64,000 nucleotides of DNA from positions 53,732,601 to 53,796,600 of the forward strand of contig OX421964.1 of assembly GCA_949128115.1 (NCBI GenBank), written 5' to 3'. This DNA is from Anaspis maculata (Eukaryota; Arthropoda; Insecta; Coleoptera; Scraptiidae). This document shows, piece by piece, positions 1 through 12,300 of the stretch. Numbering within the stretch: position 1 is the first letter of the stretch; the number at the start of each line of letters is the position of its first letter. Under the pieces are notes generated by a model. The model was not told the origin of the DNA. It was given only the letters and a program-made list of their open reading frames with translations, and made no database searches. The translations under genes were made by a program, and so were the position numbers.

Positions 1-1458
1 TCGACCATCGGTGCTCTCAAAGACAACATCTTTGCCAACCTTCAGGTGCAAAATATCCAACTGTCTGGGTGTAAAATCAACAGTGTGGCCAGTGACGCTT
101 TCAAAGGCCAAGAAGCGCACCTGAAAAACTTGAACTTGCAAGACAACGACTTGTCCGAAGTGCCAGTGAACAGTTTGAAATCGTTGCGGACTTTATCGCT
201 CCTGGATCTGTCCCATAACAGGATAAGTGTTGTTCCAAATCGAGCTTTCGAAACGTTGACCAAGTTGGCCACGCTCAAGCTGTCGGATAATAACGTGACC
301 TTGGATTCGGAAGCACTGAAAGGCTTGGAAGGGTGTTTGAAAAACTTAAACTTGAAAGGGACGAGGCAAAAGGACATCCCTGAAGCGGTGAAAGGAATGC
401 GGACGTTGGCATTCTTAGATTTGTCTCAGAACAGCCTGCGTGAGCTCCCCGGCCTCACTGGGCTGAAGTCATTCGAAGGACTAGACTCGTTGACTGCTTT
501 GAATTTGGAAAGAAATTTGATTCAGAGCTTGGAGAAGAACGCATTCAAAGGTGTGCAACGAACGTTGAGTTCGCTAAGCTTGCTCAATAATTTGCTGCCG
601 GACTTTCCGACTGAAGCTTTAGGAGTATTGTCGGAGCTGCGCGTCTTGGATATCGGATTCAATTTGCTCACCGAGCTTCCCGATGACGCCTTCGGAGGGA
701 ATCCTTCCATCACTCTGTTGGCTCTAGACGGGAATCCTTTGGCTACAATTCCGTTTTCTGCGCTGTCCCACCTGAATAACACCCTTCGCGGCTTGAGTTT
801 AGGCGGCAGATTTCTCCACTGCGACTGCAGGCTTTCCTGGGTCATTGAATGGATCCGAAATGGAGACCTCCAAGTGACCAGTCGGGAGCGCAATCCGCAG
901 TTCTGCGGCAGTCCACCGCGTTTCCGAGACCGCGGGTTCTACAGCATACAACTCGAAGAGCTGTCTTGCAGCAAGAAAGACGAAGGAATCGGAGTGGCCA
1001 CAGTACTCAGTGCTGATTTAGACGACGTGTCCATAGCTGATCCCGCACCGAAAACCACGACCAAAGAACCAACGACAAAAACGACGACGATCGTGACCAG
1101 TACTTCGTCGTCGACCACTTCGAAAACCACAGCCTCGACCACAATGAAAATCTCCACCACCAACAAACCGAAAGTTCGCACGACTTCGGCGCCGCCGTCG
1201 TGGAAGAACGGTAATCAGAGACCTCCGCTGGTCATGACTTCGTTTCCCGCTCGATCCAAGTCAGAAGAAAGCAACGAGGTGTTGGTCAAGAACGCTTTTC
1301 GTCAGGACAGTTCGGTTATAATACAATGGGGGTCAGATACGGCCAACATCCTCGGCTTTCGGGTCGTGTACCGGCTGTTCGGGGACAAGAGCTTCAAGCA
1401 AGGACCTCCGCTGGAAGCCAGCGAACGCGAGTTCAAAATCAAGAACGTGCCATCTCAA
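1..1458 (+). CDS. LRR protein, exon carrying LRRs, C-cap, Thr-rich stalk and half of FN3
   Basis: The frame is open from base 1, so the exon begins before the window and the GTG at 46 is not a start. It ends ...AACGTGCCATCTCAA before GTGAGT at 1459. The frame stays open only a few codons past the donor. Confidence 0.9.
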
Positions 1459-4400
1459 GTGAGTTGCTTTTGACTTCTACAGCGTCTTTTTTCAGCAATG
1501 TCACTATTCCGGAAGCTTCTGGTAAACAGAGTACGCAACTTTTTGATATGGGTAATGGCAGCATCTTGTAGCATCTTGTAGTTTACAGTTTTGTTTGACA
1601 CTACAACCATGGTTGGCAGTCATCAACTTCGTGTACACGGTGCCAAGAGCCTTAAAGTTGCAAATTTGTTGTTTTTCATTTTGAAATTCAAAATTCTCCT
1701 CCATTTCTGTACGAATTGACTTGAAACTTGTAACAAATTGAAACCTAGAATTTGAATTTTGATACGGTGAAAGTTGTCTTCGTGCAACTTCAGGGTGATG
1801 GCCACCGTTTCCCAAAAAAGTCTTTAATCAGAAATGCAGTGCTCGGCGGGTGTCACAGAATCTCGAAACGTAACTTCAGTGTAATGGGAATATTATGTTC
1901 TGAGAGGAGAGCTTCATAATGAAAATATCAAGTAAGTTTAGCATGCAAGGATAAAAAATAAATGTATGCGTCTAACCCATATGCAGATTAGCAGCTTCAT
2001 GTAGTACCCCAGCTTTGACATATGAGAATTCAACTTACTAACTATCACTTCAGTGCTACCAAGCTGGACCGAAAAAGTTCACATTTCAAGATAATAACCA
2101 AGTATATCAAGAATGTGTCGTATAATGAATAAGTAATTTGTGTGAGTACCTGAGTAAAAAAGAGTTCTTTTTCCGGAAATTTCGCACGCACACACGTGAA
2201 ATTGTAACATGTTCCAGATACGTATTAGGTTGATGTGTGCGCCTTATTTTACATTCGAGCTGTAGATGCATAGCATGCGATAATTAAGGTGTTGCATACA
2301 AAGAAACCCGTGCAACAATTTGTGTAATGCAGAAATGAGTGCGCATTGCCGGTGCATTCTCATTGAGTTGTCTTAACTTCTTAATGCGGACGACATCAAC
2401 TTTCAAAGCACACAAACCACGATTTCTACTACCAATCTTCGCCATCACGTTCTTTTCAGAGCTCTTTTGCTGTCTTATAAATTGTGATTTTAATATGGCG
2501 AAGGATCTTTGGAAAACGCAAGGCGTGCTTGTGTTTTCGTTGACTATACAACAACTATTGACTGAAATTACTAATAAAAAGAAAGAAGAGTTCAACAACT
2601 TTGGTCGAACGATCAATAACTATTATTATTGATTGATGGCTTTAGTAGCATTTACTACTGGAAATCAGCAGGTATATAATAATAACTAGTATTCTTGATG
2701 GCTCTAGCCTAGCATTCACTACTGGAAATTACTATTATTGCACATCCCAATCGAGCTCTACATACGCATGTTTCGTCCCTTGTTGGAAGCTCTTGCAGCT
2801 AGTGGCATAGTGGTTCATTCAAAAGCATAAAGGATACTGATGAAAAGTCGAAATAAGCGAAAGATATGATTTATTTTACAAATTAAGTAAATAATGACTC
2901 GCAGCATCTAATGGTTTGATCACATGGGGATCTTGATCCTTGTCAGATGATTATTAAATAGATCCTGTGACTATCATGATTCAGGTTATTTTGTGAAAAT
3001 CAACTGCTCCTGCTACGGCAAATTATCCATCAACATCCGTCGATTTCAGATTTCTACCGGAGACCTTCCTTCTTGTTCTCTATTATGGCACTTTTCATCG
3101 CCTTATACAGGACCTTGCGTCACTGAAATCGCAGCATTATAATAGCGTTCGCTCGTTTGCAGGAATGCATCGTCGTTTGCGTCGTCTCTTTGGAAGAGAT
3201 CAACGTCACACCGGAGACCGTGCCCTACTCGCAGTGCCGGGAAGTGCGAACGGTATCCTCAGCCTCGTCCAACATGGACAAGATCACCATAGCCGCTAGC
3301 GCGGCCATCTGCGGCACCATCGTGGTGGCGGTCATCGTTTTTGTGGCCGCGTCCAGACGACGGACGCGGAAACTGCACGAGCTTCACCAGCAAAAGATGG
3401 GCATGAAGAACGGCCTGCCCATCGCCGGCCTGCCGGTCAACTGCTGCGCCGGAATGGGTCCTGCTCCCAGTCCCGGCGGTCCCCTGTCCTCGCTGGCCAC
3501 CCTCAGCGCGTTCAATAACAACAAGGTGGGTTTTGTGAGTGTCAACATTTGCTAAATTAATATTTTGTATATTTTACGCGTTTCGTATCAAACAGCACTT
3601 GGCTCGAGAGAAATCTCCAGTTAGGCAGCAGATTGCTGCTGAAGGACGATAAGACGTCGGAGCCGTTCAAAGAGTAGGTTGTGTTGATTTCCCTTCGAGC
3701 AAGTCTATGGAAAGCACCCATGACCTTGAGATGTCAAGGCGTAGAATATATATCCCATACACTTTCTATTTTCAGTAGAATCACTTTTTGGAACAAGAAT
3801 AAAGTGACAAGCTGGAGCGCTGGGAGGATACGGCTGATGGCCGCTGATAGTTTCGCTACAAAACTTTGCAGGTGCCATCAGCCGTAGCCGTAGTCCCTCA
3901 GCTTGTCACTTCATTTTTGCTCCAAAAAGTCATTCTCCTGAAAATAGAAAGTGTATGGGATATACTTAGCCCATGGTGGGTTTTTTTGACAGCAGACAGC
4001 TCTGACATGGTTACTCGGTTTGACATTGACATTTCTCGTGCGTTTTTGACTGTCATGATGAAGTCACCGCGCAATAAATTGTGTTGTAAAACTGTGCAAG
4101 AATACGGTGGAAAACACCACACCAGAAATCTTCACCACTCAAACTGATCTACACTTTTACCTTTTACCTTGTTCATACTGTTTTTCCTCTTCTCATGCTT
4201 TATCTGTAGCTTATAAAATTTGTCTAGCTTTGTTCTTCCTGCTGACTCTTGAAAGTTTGTTTTACCTAAAAGATTTTAAGGTGAAACAACACCTCTTTTC
4301 CTTGAGTGAATTTTTCCTTTCAAACGGGTTCTTCTTAACTTTTCCAACTGCTAATTGTGGAATGTTTCTGCAGGATTGGGACCAAGTCTCCGCTTACAGT

Positions 4401-5260
4401 ACACACAGTGTGAACAGGCCTCGACTTTACACCGTGGATCAACCGCCATCGCTCATTCCGGATGACATGCGCTCCCACTTCAGCACCAAAGCTAGTAAAT
4501 CCCGATCCATAGCTGATGGGCAATCTCAACACAGCTTTTCTAACCATTCAGGGCGCTACTTGGGGTCCAATGCTTTTCCCAGCAATCTGATCACTTCTCG
4601 ACCAGGTATAATGATTAGCAATTTTTTTTCTATCACTCGTTAGGATGTCTCTAAATCGGCTTTCGGAGTCCAGGGCAGTTTACAGAAATGATTGAAAAGT
4701 GTCAGAAAAATACTGACAACAAATTGCGAAGTATTTCATTCTTCAAAATAAGGAGGGTCGAATGGAGTTCTTTCGAGTTCTTTTATGTGATTCAGTTATT
4801 CCAAAAGATTCAAGCAGACTGTTTGAGGCAGAATAATAAAAAAAAAAAAATAATCAGAAATCTAATAATTCAGAAATTAGGACCCTTTTTTTAGTCACTT
4901 TTCAAGCATTCCTCTAAAATCGAAAGCATAAAAATCAGGTAATTGCAGACTCAAAAATGATTTCCGTGACGTTTTCCAGATCTGCGCCAATCGCGACAGT
5001 CGCTGACGATGCAGTCCGACAGAATGTCCACCAGGGGTCCCACCCATCACGGCCCGACGCATTCTGTGACGTCGTCGCGGCGCTCCAGGCCCAGGTCGAG
5101 GTCTAGGGACCACAACAGGCCCAGCAGCCGGTACAGCACGGCCGGATCCACCCACACCCTCAACAACTACTGCGACAACTCCGACAACTGGACCGACCAC
5201 GACATGGACATTTACATGGCGAGGAACCCCACCACGAGAAACGGACTCGTACCGCTCTGA
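1..5260 (+). CDS. Leucine-rich-repeat / FN3 single-pass membrane protein, 3' part of gene (4 exons)
   Basis: Predicted cell-surface adhesion or receptor protein. The gene is cut by the window start. Visible exons are 1-1458, 3163-3525, 4374-4605 and 4980-5260; all introns are GT-AG and the phases fit (0, 0, 1), giving 777 visible residues ending in NGLVPL. Order of parts: about nine LRRs of the LxxLxLxxN type (residues 15-265), a cysteine-rich LRR C-cap containing HCDCRLSWVIEW (about 275-320), a Thr/Ser/Lys-rich stalk (about 345-395), an FN3-like domain with the IIQW and FRVVYRLF strands (about 420-515, split by the first intron), a membrane segment (IAASAAICGTIVVAVIVFVA, about 530-550) followed by RRRTRK, and an Arg/Ser-rich tail. 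The ectodomain plus tail resembles insect LRR membrane proteins such as Drosophila Lrt, but I cannot fix the orthologue. No signal peptide is visible because the 5' end is missing. Confidence 0.88.
1459..3162 (+). other. LRR gene intron 1
   Basis: A 1.7-kb AT-rich intron. The only structure I see is a diverged direct duplication of about 75 bp at 2632-2735 (the motif GATGGCT..TAG..GCATT.ACTACTGGAAAT occurs twice). I found no exon on either strand. Confidence 0.5.
3163..3525 (+). CDS. LRR protein, exon with end of FN3, membrane segment and juxtamembrane tail
   Basis: The acceptor is TCGTTTGCAG at 3153-3162 and the donor AAG|GTGGGT at 3526. It begins ECIVVCVVSLEE, the last FN3 strand, joining in phase 0 to NVPSQ of the previous exon. 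It then carries a 20-residue hydrophobic stretch and a run of arginines (stop-transfer). Confidence 0.9.
3740..3975. repeat. Fold-back (MITE-like) element in LRR gene intron 2
   Basis: Imperfect palindrome of about 235 bp. The left arm (TATCCCATACACTTTCTATT at about 3750) is matched in reverse complement at 3938-3962, and GACAAGCTGGAGC... pairs with ...GCTTGTCAC. The centre is near 3857. It would form a hairpin in the pre-mRNA. Confidence 0.75.
4374..4605 (+). CDS. LRR protein, cytoplasmic-tail exon
   Basis: The acceptor is TTTCTGCAG ending at 4373 and the donor CCAG|GTATAA at 4606; the exon ends in phase 1. It encodes DWDQVSAYSTHSVNRPRLYT and a Ser/His-rich stretch with no known domain. Confidence 0.85.
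4980..5260 (+). CDS. LRR protein, last coding exon
   Basis: The acceptor is GTTTTCCAG ending at 4979. Joined in phase 1 it reads DLRQSRQSLTMQSDRMSTRG, then an Arg/Ser-rich stretch, then an acidic DHDMDIYMARNP segment, and stops at TGA 5258-5260 after NGLVPL. The short hydrophobic C-terminus could be a PDZ ligand (inference). Confidence 0.85.
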
Positions 5261-5790
5261 TTTGCTCAATAACAGATGCTCCTCTATTCACATTGTCGTA
5301 CAAAAGAGTGTATGATGAGACAAACAAAACAAGCTGTCGACTTACTACTACTGCAGCACGACTGACAACACACAGCATTGTAGTTTTTAATGATAATAAT
5401 TAATGTCAACGCAATTATGTTTATTAACTTGTGTATTTTATTATGATTTGGACTGGTAAATTCGAGCAGTACTATCATAGAACAATTTTCCTTCACTAGT
5501 ACTAGCTCGGAAAGGACGTTTTTGCTGGTTTGCCGAGAACGAGCAGAGATGGAATGGAAAAACAAACAAGAACGTTGAGGGAAAGGCGTTGACGAAACGG
5601 AGATCGGATTCTTGAACACATGGATAGAACATGTGCTGTTTGTCCGAACTTACTATGTAACATTATTAGAAGTTAGTTCTGTAAGATAAGTTTTACGAAT
5701 ATGCTAGCACTGTGACTTATTTATTTAAATATCAGTCCTTATACTGTTGTACATATTTTTTATAGAACCAATAAATTTTAATATCAAAGA
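5261..5790 (+). terminator. LRR gene 3' UTR with poly(A) signal
   Basis: No coding signal after the stop. An AATAAA hexamer at 5770-5775, about 510 nt after the stop, is the best cleavage-signal candidate on this strand. Confidence 0.5.
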
Positions 5791-6103
5791 TACTTCAAAC
5801 AAGAAAATGGATAAGACTAGCATAGCTGGAATAGCCCTGAGGGAGAGTACCTACTCCTAGAAACTGTCTTTCCGCACTGTCTTTCCACAGGAAAAAACAC
5901 AAAATAGGTACCTAATCTGAAATACCGACTAGATGGTCAATGTTTTGAATTGTCAAATTGTCATCATGTAGTATTGTGTACTGAATTCACTCTAGGTAGT
6001 GGAAGCGTCAAGTAAACAATCCAAAGAGGCGCAACGCCAACCGGTTACATTTTTAACACTGCTTCTGGTTAGAAGGATGTGCCAAGTAGAGAACAAAACT
6101 TAC
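5791..6103. other. Gap between LRR gene end and Rab3GAP1 exon
   Basis: About 300 bp between the convergent LRR 3' end and the Rab3GAP1 exon at 6104. No exon, poly(A) signal for the minus strand, or repeat is recognisable. Confidence 0.4.
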
Positions 6104-6300
6104 CCCGGAATGGAAATGCTGTTCTCCCACCGGTACCTCATTTCTTGCGTGAACTCGTACCACAAATGTGCAAACGCCCTGACTCCGCCCAAGGATTGCA
6201 GAGCATGAGCAAGAACTATCCCTAGCCTCCACACCAGAGAATCCGGGTTGCAAGTCTTGAATCCCCTACATTCGTGTTCTAGTTTTAAATATCCAGAATC
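6104..6300 (-). CDS. Rab3GAP1: Rab3GAP1 exon 2
   Basis: On the minus strand the acceptor is TTTTATTTTCAG (6312-6301) and the exon starts GATTCTGG at 6300. It encodes DSGYLKLEHECRGFKTCN and then WRLGIVLAHALQSLGGVRAF, AHLWYEFTQEMRYRWEN and SISIPG. The donor is CCGGG|GTAAGT with the last base at 6104, phase 2. The next exon is not found in the window. Confidence 0.85.
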
Positions 6301-9300
6301 CTGAAAATAAAAATTCTCACTAATAAAATAAACATATAAAATATAAAAGTGAAAACATGATATAACACGAAAAATAGTAGGTAGTGCTATTCTGTAAGAA
6401 ATAACATCCCATGAACACTCTGTTATGTAAAAATTCGTGTCGCCCATTGGCTGTTGCCTTGGTAATAACAACGTAACAGAGCCTTTATGGAATGTAATTT
6501 TTTAGAGAATAGCACTATAGATGTGTTCACTCTCATGATTTCAGCGAGCAGCGGCGGTTTTAGGATTTTTTCACGTTTCACTCTGTACATGGCATTTGCA
6601 CAGTTGGGGGCTACCAGTCTGATTCGAAACAATATGATCCCAGGAACATAATGTATCAAGCGGCTTGCTCTCGTGAATAAAGTGCATCGCCATATCAATT
6701 GGCCCACCCCATTTCAGTCGAACTTAAAGCAAAGTGGCATATCTCCCGAAATTGTAGACTACTTTAAATGACTCTCACTTTTCTGAATAACTGGTTTCTT
6801 GGACTACAACACGCAAATAGTCATTTTCAGGGAATATGTTCTCATTAGTTATACAGGGCGACACAATTAGGTAGTACAAATATGTCAAAAGTTCAACCAA
6901 CTCCTAATTCATGAAAAAAATATCTACACATTTTTCAAGTGGTCCAGAAGAGACAATCGGCCTGATTCTATAAGGGACTGGTTATGGTTATCACCGTGCT
7001 TACTATCAAATTGTTATGGCGACAGCCAATAGGAAGGCCCATTGCCCTAGTAATGTCATCGTAAGCACGGTGATTACCATAACCATTCCCTTGAAGGGAA
7101 TCCCTTATAGAATCAGGCCGATTGTATCGATACCTCGAAACGGTTCTACAACTTTTCACCTCTCTCGCCTAAATACAGGGTGATCTCAAAAAAGCATCTT
7201 TTTGGTCTTGGGATCATAACTTTTTCATTGTTGGCCGATATCTAAAATATAGGGCTCATGTTAAAGCTCAAACTTTAGGCCAGAACGTCTAGGGATCAAA
7301 ATTGACCTATCATGGCAGAAACAGCTGGAAATATTCAGACGCGGCTTGTTTTAACTTAATGAGCATTGAATTGTGAATCTACGTGATGATTTTCAAGACT
7401 CCGACTTTCTTGGTTCATGAGCTGGAGTTTTTGCATTTTTGATCACCCTGTATACGGCGTCTGCACAGACCGCCATCTTGGCTCCACCTCTTCAAGTGAA
7501 GGTATGGGTACATCATATAACATTCGTACCAAGTGGCATCGCGGAATCATTCGGTGGAAGGTTGCTGGCGCATACCATTCGGACTATAAGTAATGTCAAA
7601 AAGAAACGAATCTCTACAGCGGTAGATTGGCACCCCCTCATGCGCTGGCGCGAGCGTCTTATATGTCAATTCAACGTCGAAAAGAATGTGCATTGTGCTG
7701 TTGCCACGTCAGGCGTACTTGGAACGTTGCTATAGCGGGTGCCAAGGTGACGTTTGGTTCCCGCGACCTATACGCTACCGAAAAATACCAACGGGACCGA
7801 GAAGCAAAATAGGGGTGTTGGGCGGGGAGAAGTTGAAAAGGACGCGTCGTAAAACAAGCAGCAGGGCTGAAAATCGTTATAGTCGTGAATAAACCTTTGA
7901 AAATAAGGAATAAATCACACGAAACGAGAAGAAAGTTGCAAATAAGGCAGTTGACGCGTGTAAAGGAATGAAATTCAGGAAAAAGAAGTGCAAGAGCCCA
8001 AAAAAAGTACATATAGTACGTTTAAAAAGAAGTAATAAAACACAGAAAATGGGAAGAAAGTCGCGAAAAATAGGTAGTTGACGCGTGTAACTTTTCTTTT
8101 GCTTTCAAATTCATATTGGTATTGTTTTTTTTTTAAATGGCAATAACGTACTGCGCTTTGTGGAGCACGTGCATCTTCACATTTTTCGCATAGCTCCCAT
8201 AAACAACTAACAATACAAATGTACAATTTTAGTAGCGTTCTTCTATTCTTCGCTCAAGTGATATAGGCAACCAGCGATAAAGCTATTTCACTGTTGCCTA
8301 CGCCGAGCCCGTGGAAGCCCATCGGGAGTTTCGTATTGGCCGTGCATGACACAAAAGCTGAAATATCACTTTGAAACCTTGAAAGGCACAAAAACCTGCA
8401 AGGAACAGTGTCGTTTGACAGCTGTCGGTACGCTGTGGATGAAACGTCAATTGTCAAAAAAAATAAAATAAATAAAAGCGAGAATAGCGTGGTTTACCAT
8501 GGCGACAAGAAAGAAAAGTGTGTGATGTTCAAGTGCGAAAATGGAATAGTTGACGTGAGTAAATCGCATTCTTCCGTATCTAGATCGACTTAAAATTTAA
8601 TAAGGTAAAGAATGGTGGTAGAATCGTTACTGTAAAATGTGCGGCTTCGGACCCCCTTTATGAATGACACTGTCACCTTTTCCTGGTTTCACAATGACAT
8701 CACAAAGCACGAAGCAAAAGAAATTCCAATCGCTAGATATTGCTTCCAAATTTGAAGTATTCCAGCCACTACAACACCGTCTGGCGAGGAAAAATTTGGT
8801 ATATGCTCCTATTGCACCACGAAATTGTTCTGATTTGACACATTCAAACGTCAAAGCGGCGAAGAATCAAGTGCAAGTTTGAAATAGTGGCCGGAAAAAT
8901 TAGCAACACGAATTGTGATGTTGGCTGGCGTTCGAAAAAAGGCATTCCTTGCTTACATTTTCATCACTTCCCAAAATCTGGCGAAAATATCTGTTATAGT
9001 AGGTTCACTTGTATTATGACTCTAGTTGGCTGGGCAAATTTTCTACTTTAGCATTATAGGCTTGCCACCAGGGTTGCCAACTTAGTAGAATTTCTACTAG
9101 ATCTGGTAGATTCGAGTACCTATCTAGTGAGCATATTTTCAATCTAGTGGATAGTAGAAAATCTGGAGGTTTTGAACAAAAATGGTAGAAAATCTAGTAA
9201 ATTTTGTTCTTTTTTACTCAAGATAATACTTAATTCTTACATTTTTCGTTTGAATTATGATGAATATTATCTTTCCTAAATTGTCACGTTGCGCCACCTA

Positions 9301-12300
9301 TGCTCGCAAGAAACAATTTCCACACCAAATGACGTTTGGTGTCAAACGAGATGCAATGTCAAATAGCCATAGCCAACCAGAAATGTCAGCCCTGCTATCT
9401 TCAAGTTGAACGCGGCAACGGGAACCAACCAAAAAAACAACAAAAGTTTTGTGCAGAGCTTTAAACTTACCATCTCCATCTCTTGTTGATATTTTGGAGT
9501 CTGTCTAAATGTCCACCACGGATTCTGTGTCATTATTGATATTGTTCTAGTTAATTTGTTCAATTTTTTTCGAAAATGTAATTTATTTTCTGTTTGTACC
9601 TGGGGTTCCCAAACAGAAGAGGGAACTAAATGGTATTTTTAGAGTTTTTTTTTCTAATTTAGAATTCTTTTTATTTTGTTTTTTTTTTATTATAAAATTT
9701 TGATTCGATACAATTGTTCATTTTGAATTATGCTATGCTTAAATTACATATCAATTCCATCCCGCTGAACTGATTCAGAAATCCACAGATAGTAGTAGTA
9801 TGTATGTATATCAGAAAAGTTAGCTTTAAAACTGAAATCGCAAAACGCCTGAATTTTTTTTTCGCTCAAAAACCAAGAGTTCTGTGAGGAAATATGCCTT
9901 TTATCATTATCATCATTATGATTATTATTGAAAAAAAAATCGTCTGTGACACTACTCGCTTTACTTTACTGGCGAAATTTCTATTTCTAGTAGATTCTGG
10001 TAGATTTATGTTCAGCTGTTGGTAGATTTATTTTCCCTACTGTTGGCAACCCTGCTTGCCACCTTTTTACCTGGTGTGAAACTGACTTCTCTAGAAGTAA
10101 AGCTATATTTCTTATCAAATCGATATTAACATCTTGGAAAAGTGACCTTTTCATACGTGGAAATGCGACTAGAGGGGCGCAGAGCTGTATTACCGTCATT
10201 TAGACACCAGAGCCCTACGGCCAAAGCCGCCTTTAATTTAGGTCATCTTGACAGCGGCCATTTAAGACCGACAAAAACTCGTTCCGCCAAAGTTCAAAAC
10301 GAAAGAAAATTGAAAACTGACGGTACTCACATGAATTTCGGTCCAATACGCAACTTTGAGCGGCTGCCTTTTTTTGAAATTCGGTTTATTAAACTTTTAA
10401 AGCGCAAATCCTGCTGTAACAGCAGGCCTGCTGGGATGTTCCTTGTCTTGCCAATAGTTCTTCATGGTTCGACGTGTCTTTTCGACTGGAAGAGGTGAAA
10501 GGATTGATGATTCCATGGGACCTCTTCTTGGACGAAAGGCTAGAGTTTTTTATTACTTTGAATCACGTAAAGTTGAACCGGTTCCGAGATGTAAGAAATA
10601 TTTTTGACACCTGTCAATGTCAAAGCTGCTTTCATTTATTTGATAAATTTGGAAAATTACTACATTTTCCATTAAAATGGAAAAAAGCGTCAGACATCAC
10701 GTCTCGCAAAAATGTTCAGTCTATCTGCAGAGGAAATGCGTAAAAAATGTGTTCCAAAAGTGGTCCGAACGTGTCTCTTTGTAAATTATTGTGCCAAATG
10801 AAGCCAGAGCAGCCAACCGCAAAGTTTTGGGGATTTTCTATATTTCAGATGTGGAAACTTAGAAACAAAATCTCACAGCCGACTAGAATCACGGTACAAG
10901 TGAACATACTATACCAAAGAGTTTGGTGTGGAAATTGTGAACCGGCGATTTGCCTGGGCGAACGCGGCAGCCAAGAAAGCCAATCACCAACAATTTAGTT
11001 GTCTGCTTTCTTCACTTCGAGAAAAGTGATTACATATTGCCTGGTAGATATACAGGGTGTTTCATGGTAAGATCGACATGGAGTAAGGGCAGGTAGCGTT
11101 TTTCAAGACGAATCAGGATCTAGCTTTGAAATTTTTCTAACGCTCTTCGTTTCGAAGTTACAGGGTGATTCATGTATTTCATTATTTCAATTTGACAGAG
11201 AGCTACGTTATACTATCGACACTTGATATATGTATTGCAGTGATTGCACTATACATAGATCAATTCGAAAATTTCAGGGTCAGACTTTTTTCTTTCAAGT
11301 TTCTGTCAAAAATTTCACTTTTTTTCGAAAACTACATAAGGGCTATGAATGACTCCGGCTGATAAAATTTTTGGCGCCGTTGAACTGTGTCAAGGAAAAA
11401 TTATAATAATAATAATGTCAACTTATTTGTTAACTGCATGCAAAGACTGCAGGGTCGGACTTTTTGCGTTCTAGTTTTCATCACAGAGGCCACCCTGCGT
11501 ATCCAGGGTGTTTGCAAACTTGGGTTAGAAAATTGAACCGCTATTACAGAATTGCTTCAAAAGTATCAGAAAAATGTTTAAAAAAATTTAGTCTTTCATT
11601 TTTGAAAATATGGGAGGGTCAAAAGGTGGTCCTTCGACCACCTCTGTTCAGCGGCGGCGCCAACATTTCTTGAACGGGTGGGCACAAAAAGGAGCACTAT
11701 TTAGGGAGGTGGGCACTCATCTAATCATATGTTCAACCTCCCATCCTCCAAATAACTTTTTTTATATAAAAAACAGTCAAGCGCAAACAAGTTTCATTTA
11801 AAAAAAAAAAAGATAATTCTTATTTTAAGTTGTTTTCATTAGTATCCACTTGGTTATGCAATTCAAGTGGTGTTTCTTTTTTATTTTAGCATTTTCCGAG
11901 ACATTTTTTGAGAAATAGGGTGGGCACGCGGGTGGGCACCTATGATTTAAGGTAACCGGAATAAACATCGCAGGAGAAAACATCGCCGGAAAAAACATAG
12001 CGGAAAAAACACAGCAGGAAAAAACATCGCATGGAAATAACATCGTATGGAGAAAACATCGCATGGAAGAAACATCGCACGGGAGAAACATCGACCGGAA
12101 AAAACATAGCATGGAATAAACATCGCAGGAGAAAACATAGCGGAAAAAATATAGCCAGAAAAAACATCGCACGGTAAAACATAGCAAGGAAATAACATCG
12201 CAAGGGTGTGTTTTTCCAAATCTCCTGTGGTCTCCCAACTATCAAAATCAAGTATGACCGCAAGTACGCGGAAATGAAGTCTTCAGTACAGGTCTATGTA

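Noticed and set aside
46..1473. LRR protein starting at the GTG at position 46
   Set aside because: The frame is open to base 1 and the LRR pattern already runs there, so the start lies outside the window.
11825..12263. Minus-strand frames with repeated CDVFS/AMFFP peptides, and similar plus-strand frames at 15024-15364
   Set aside because: Open in several frames at once because of the 15-16-bp minisatellite period.
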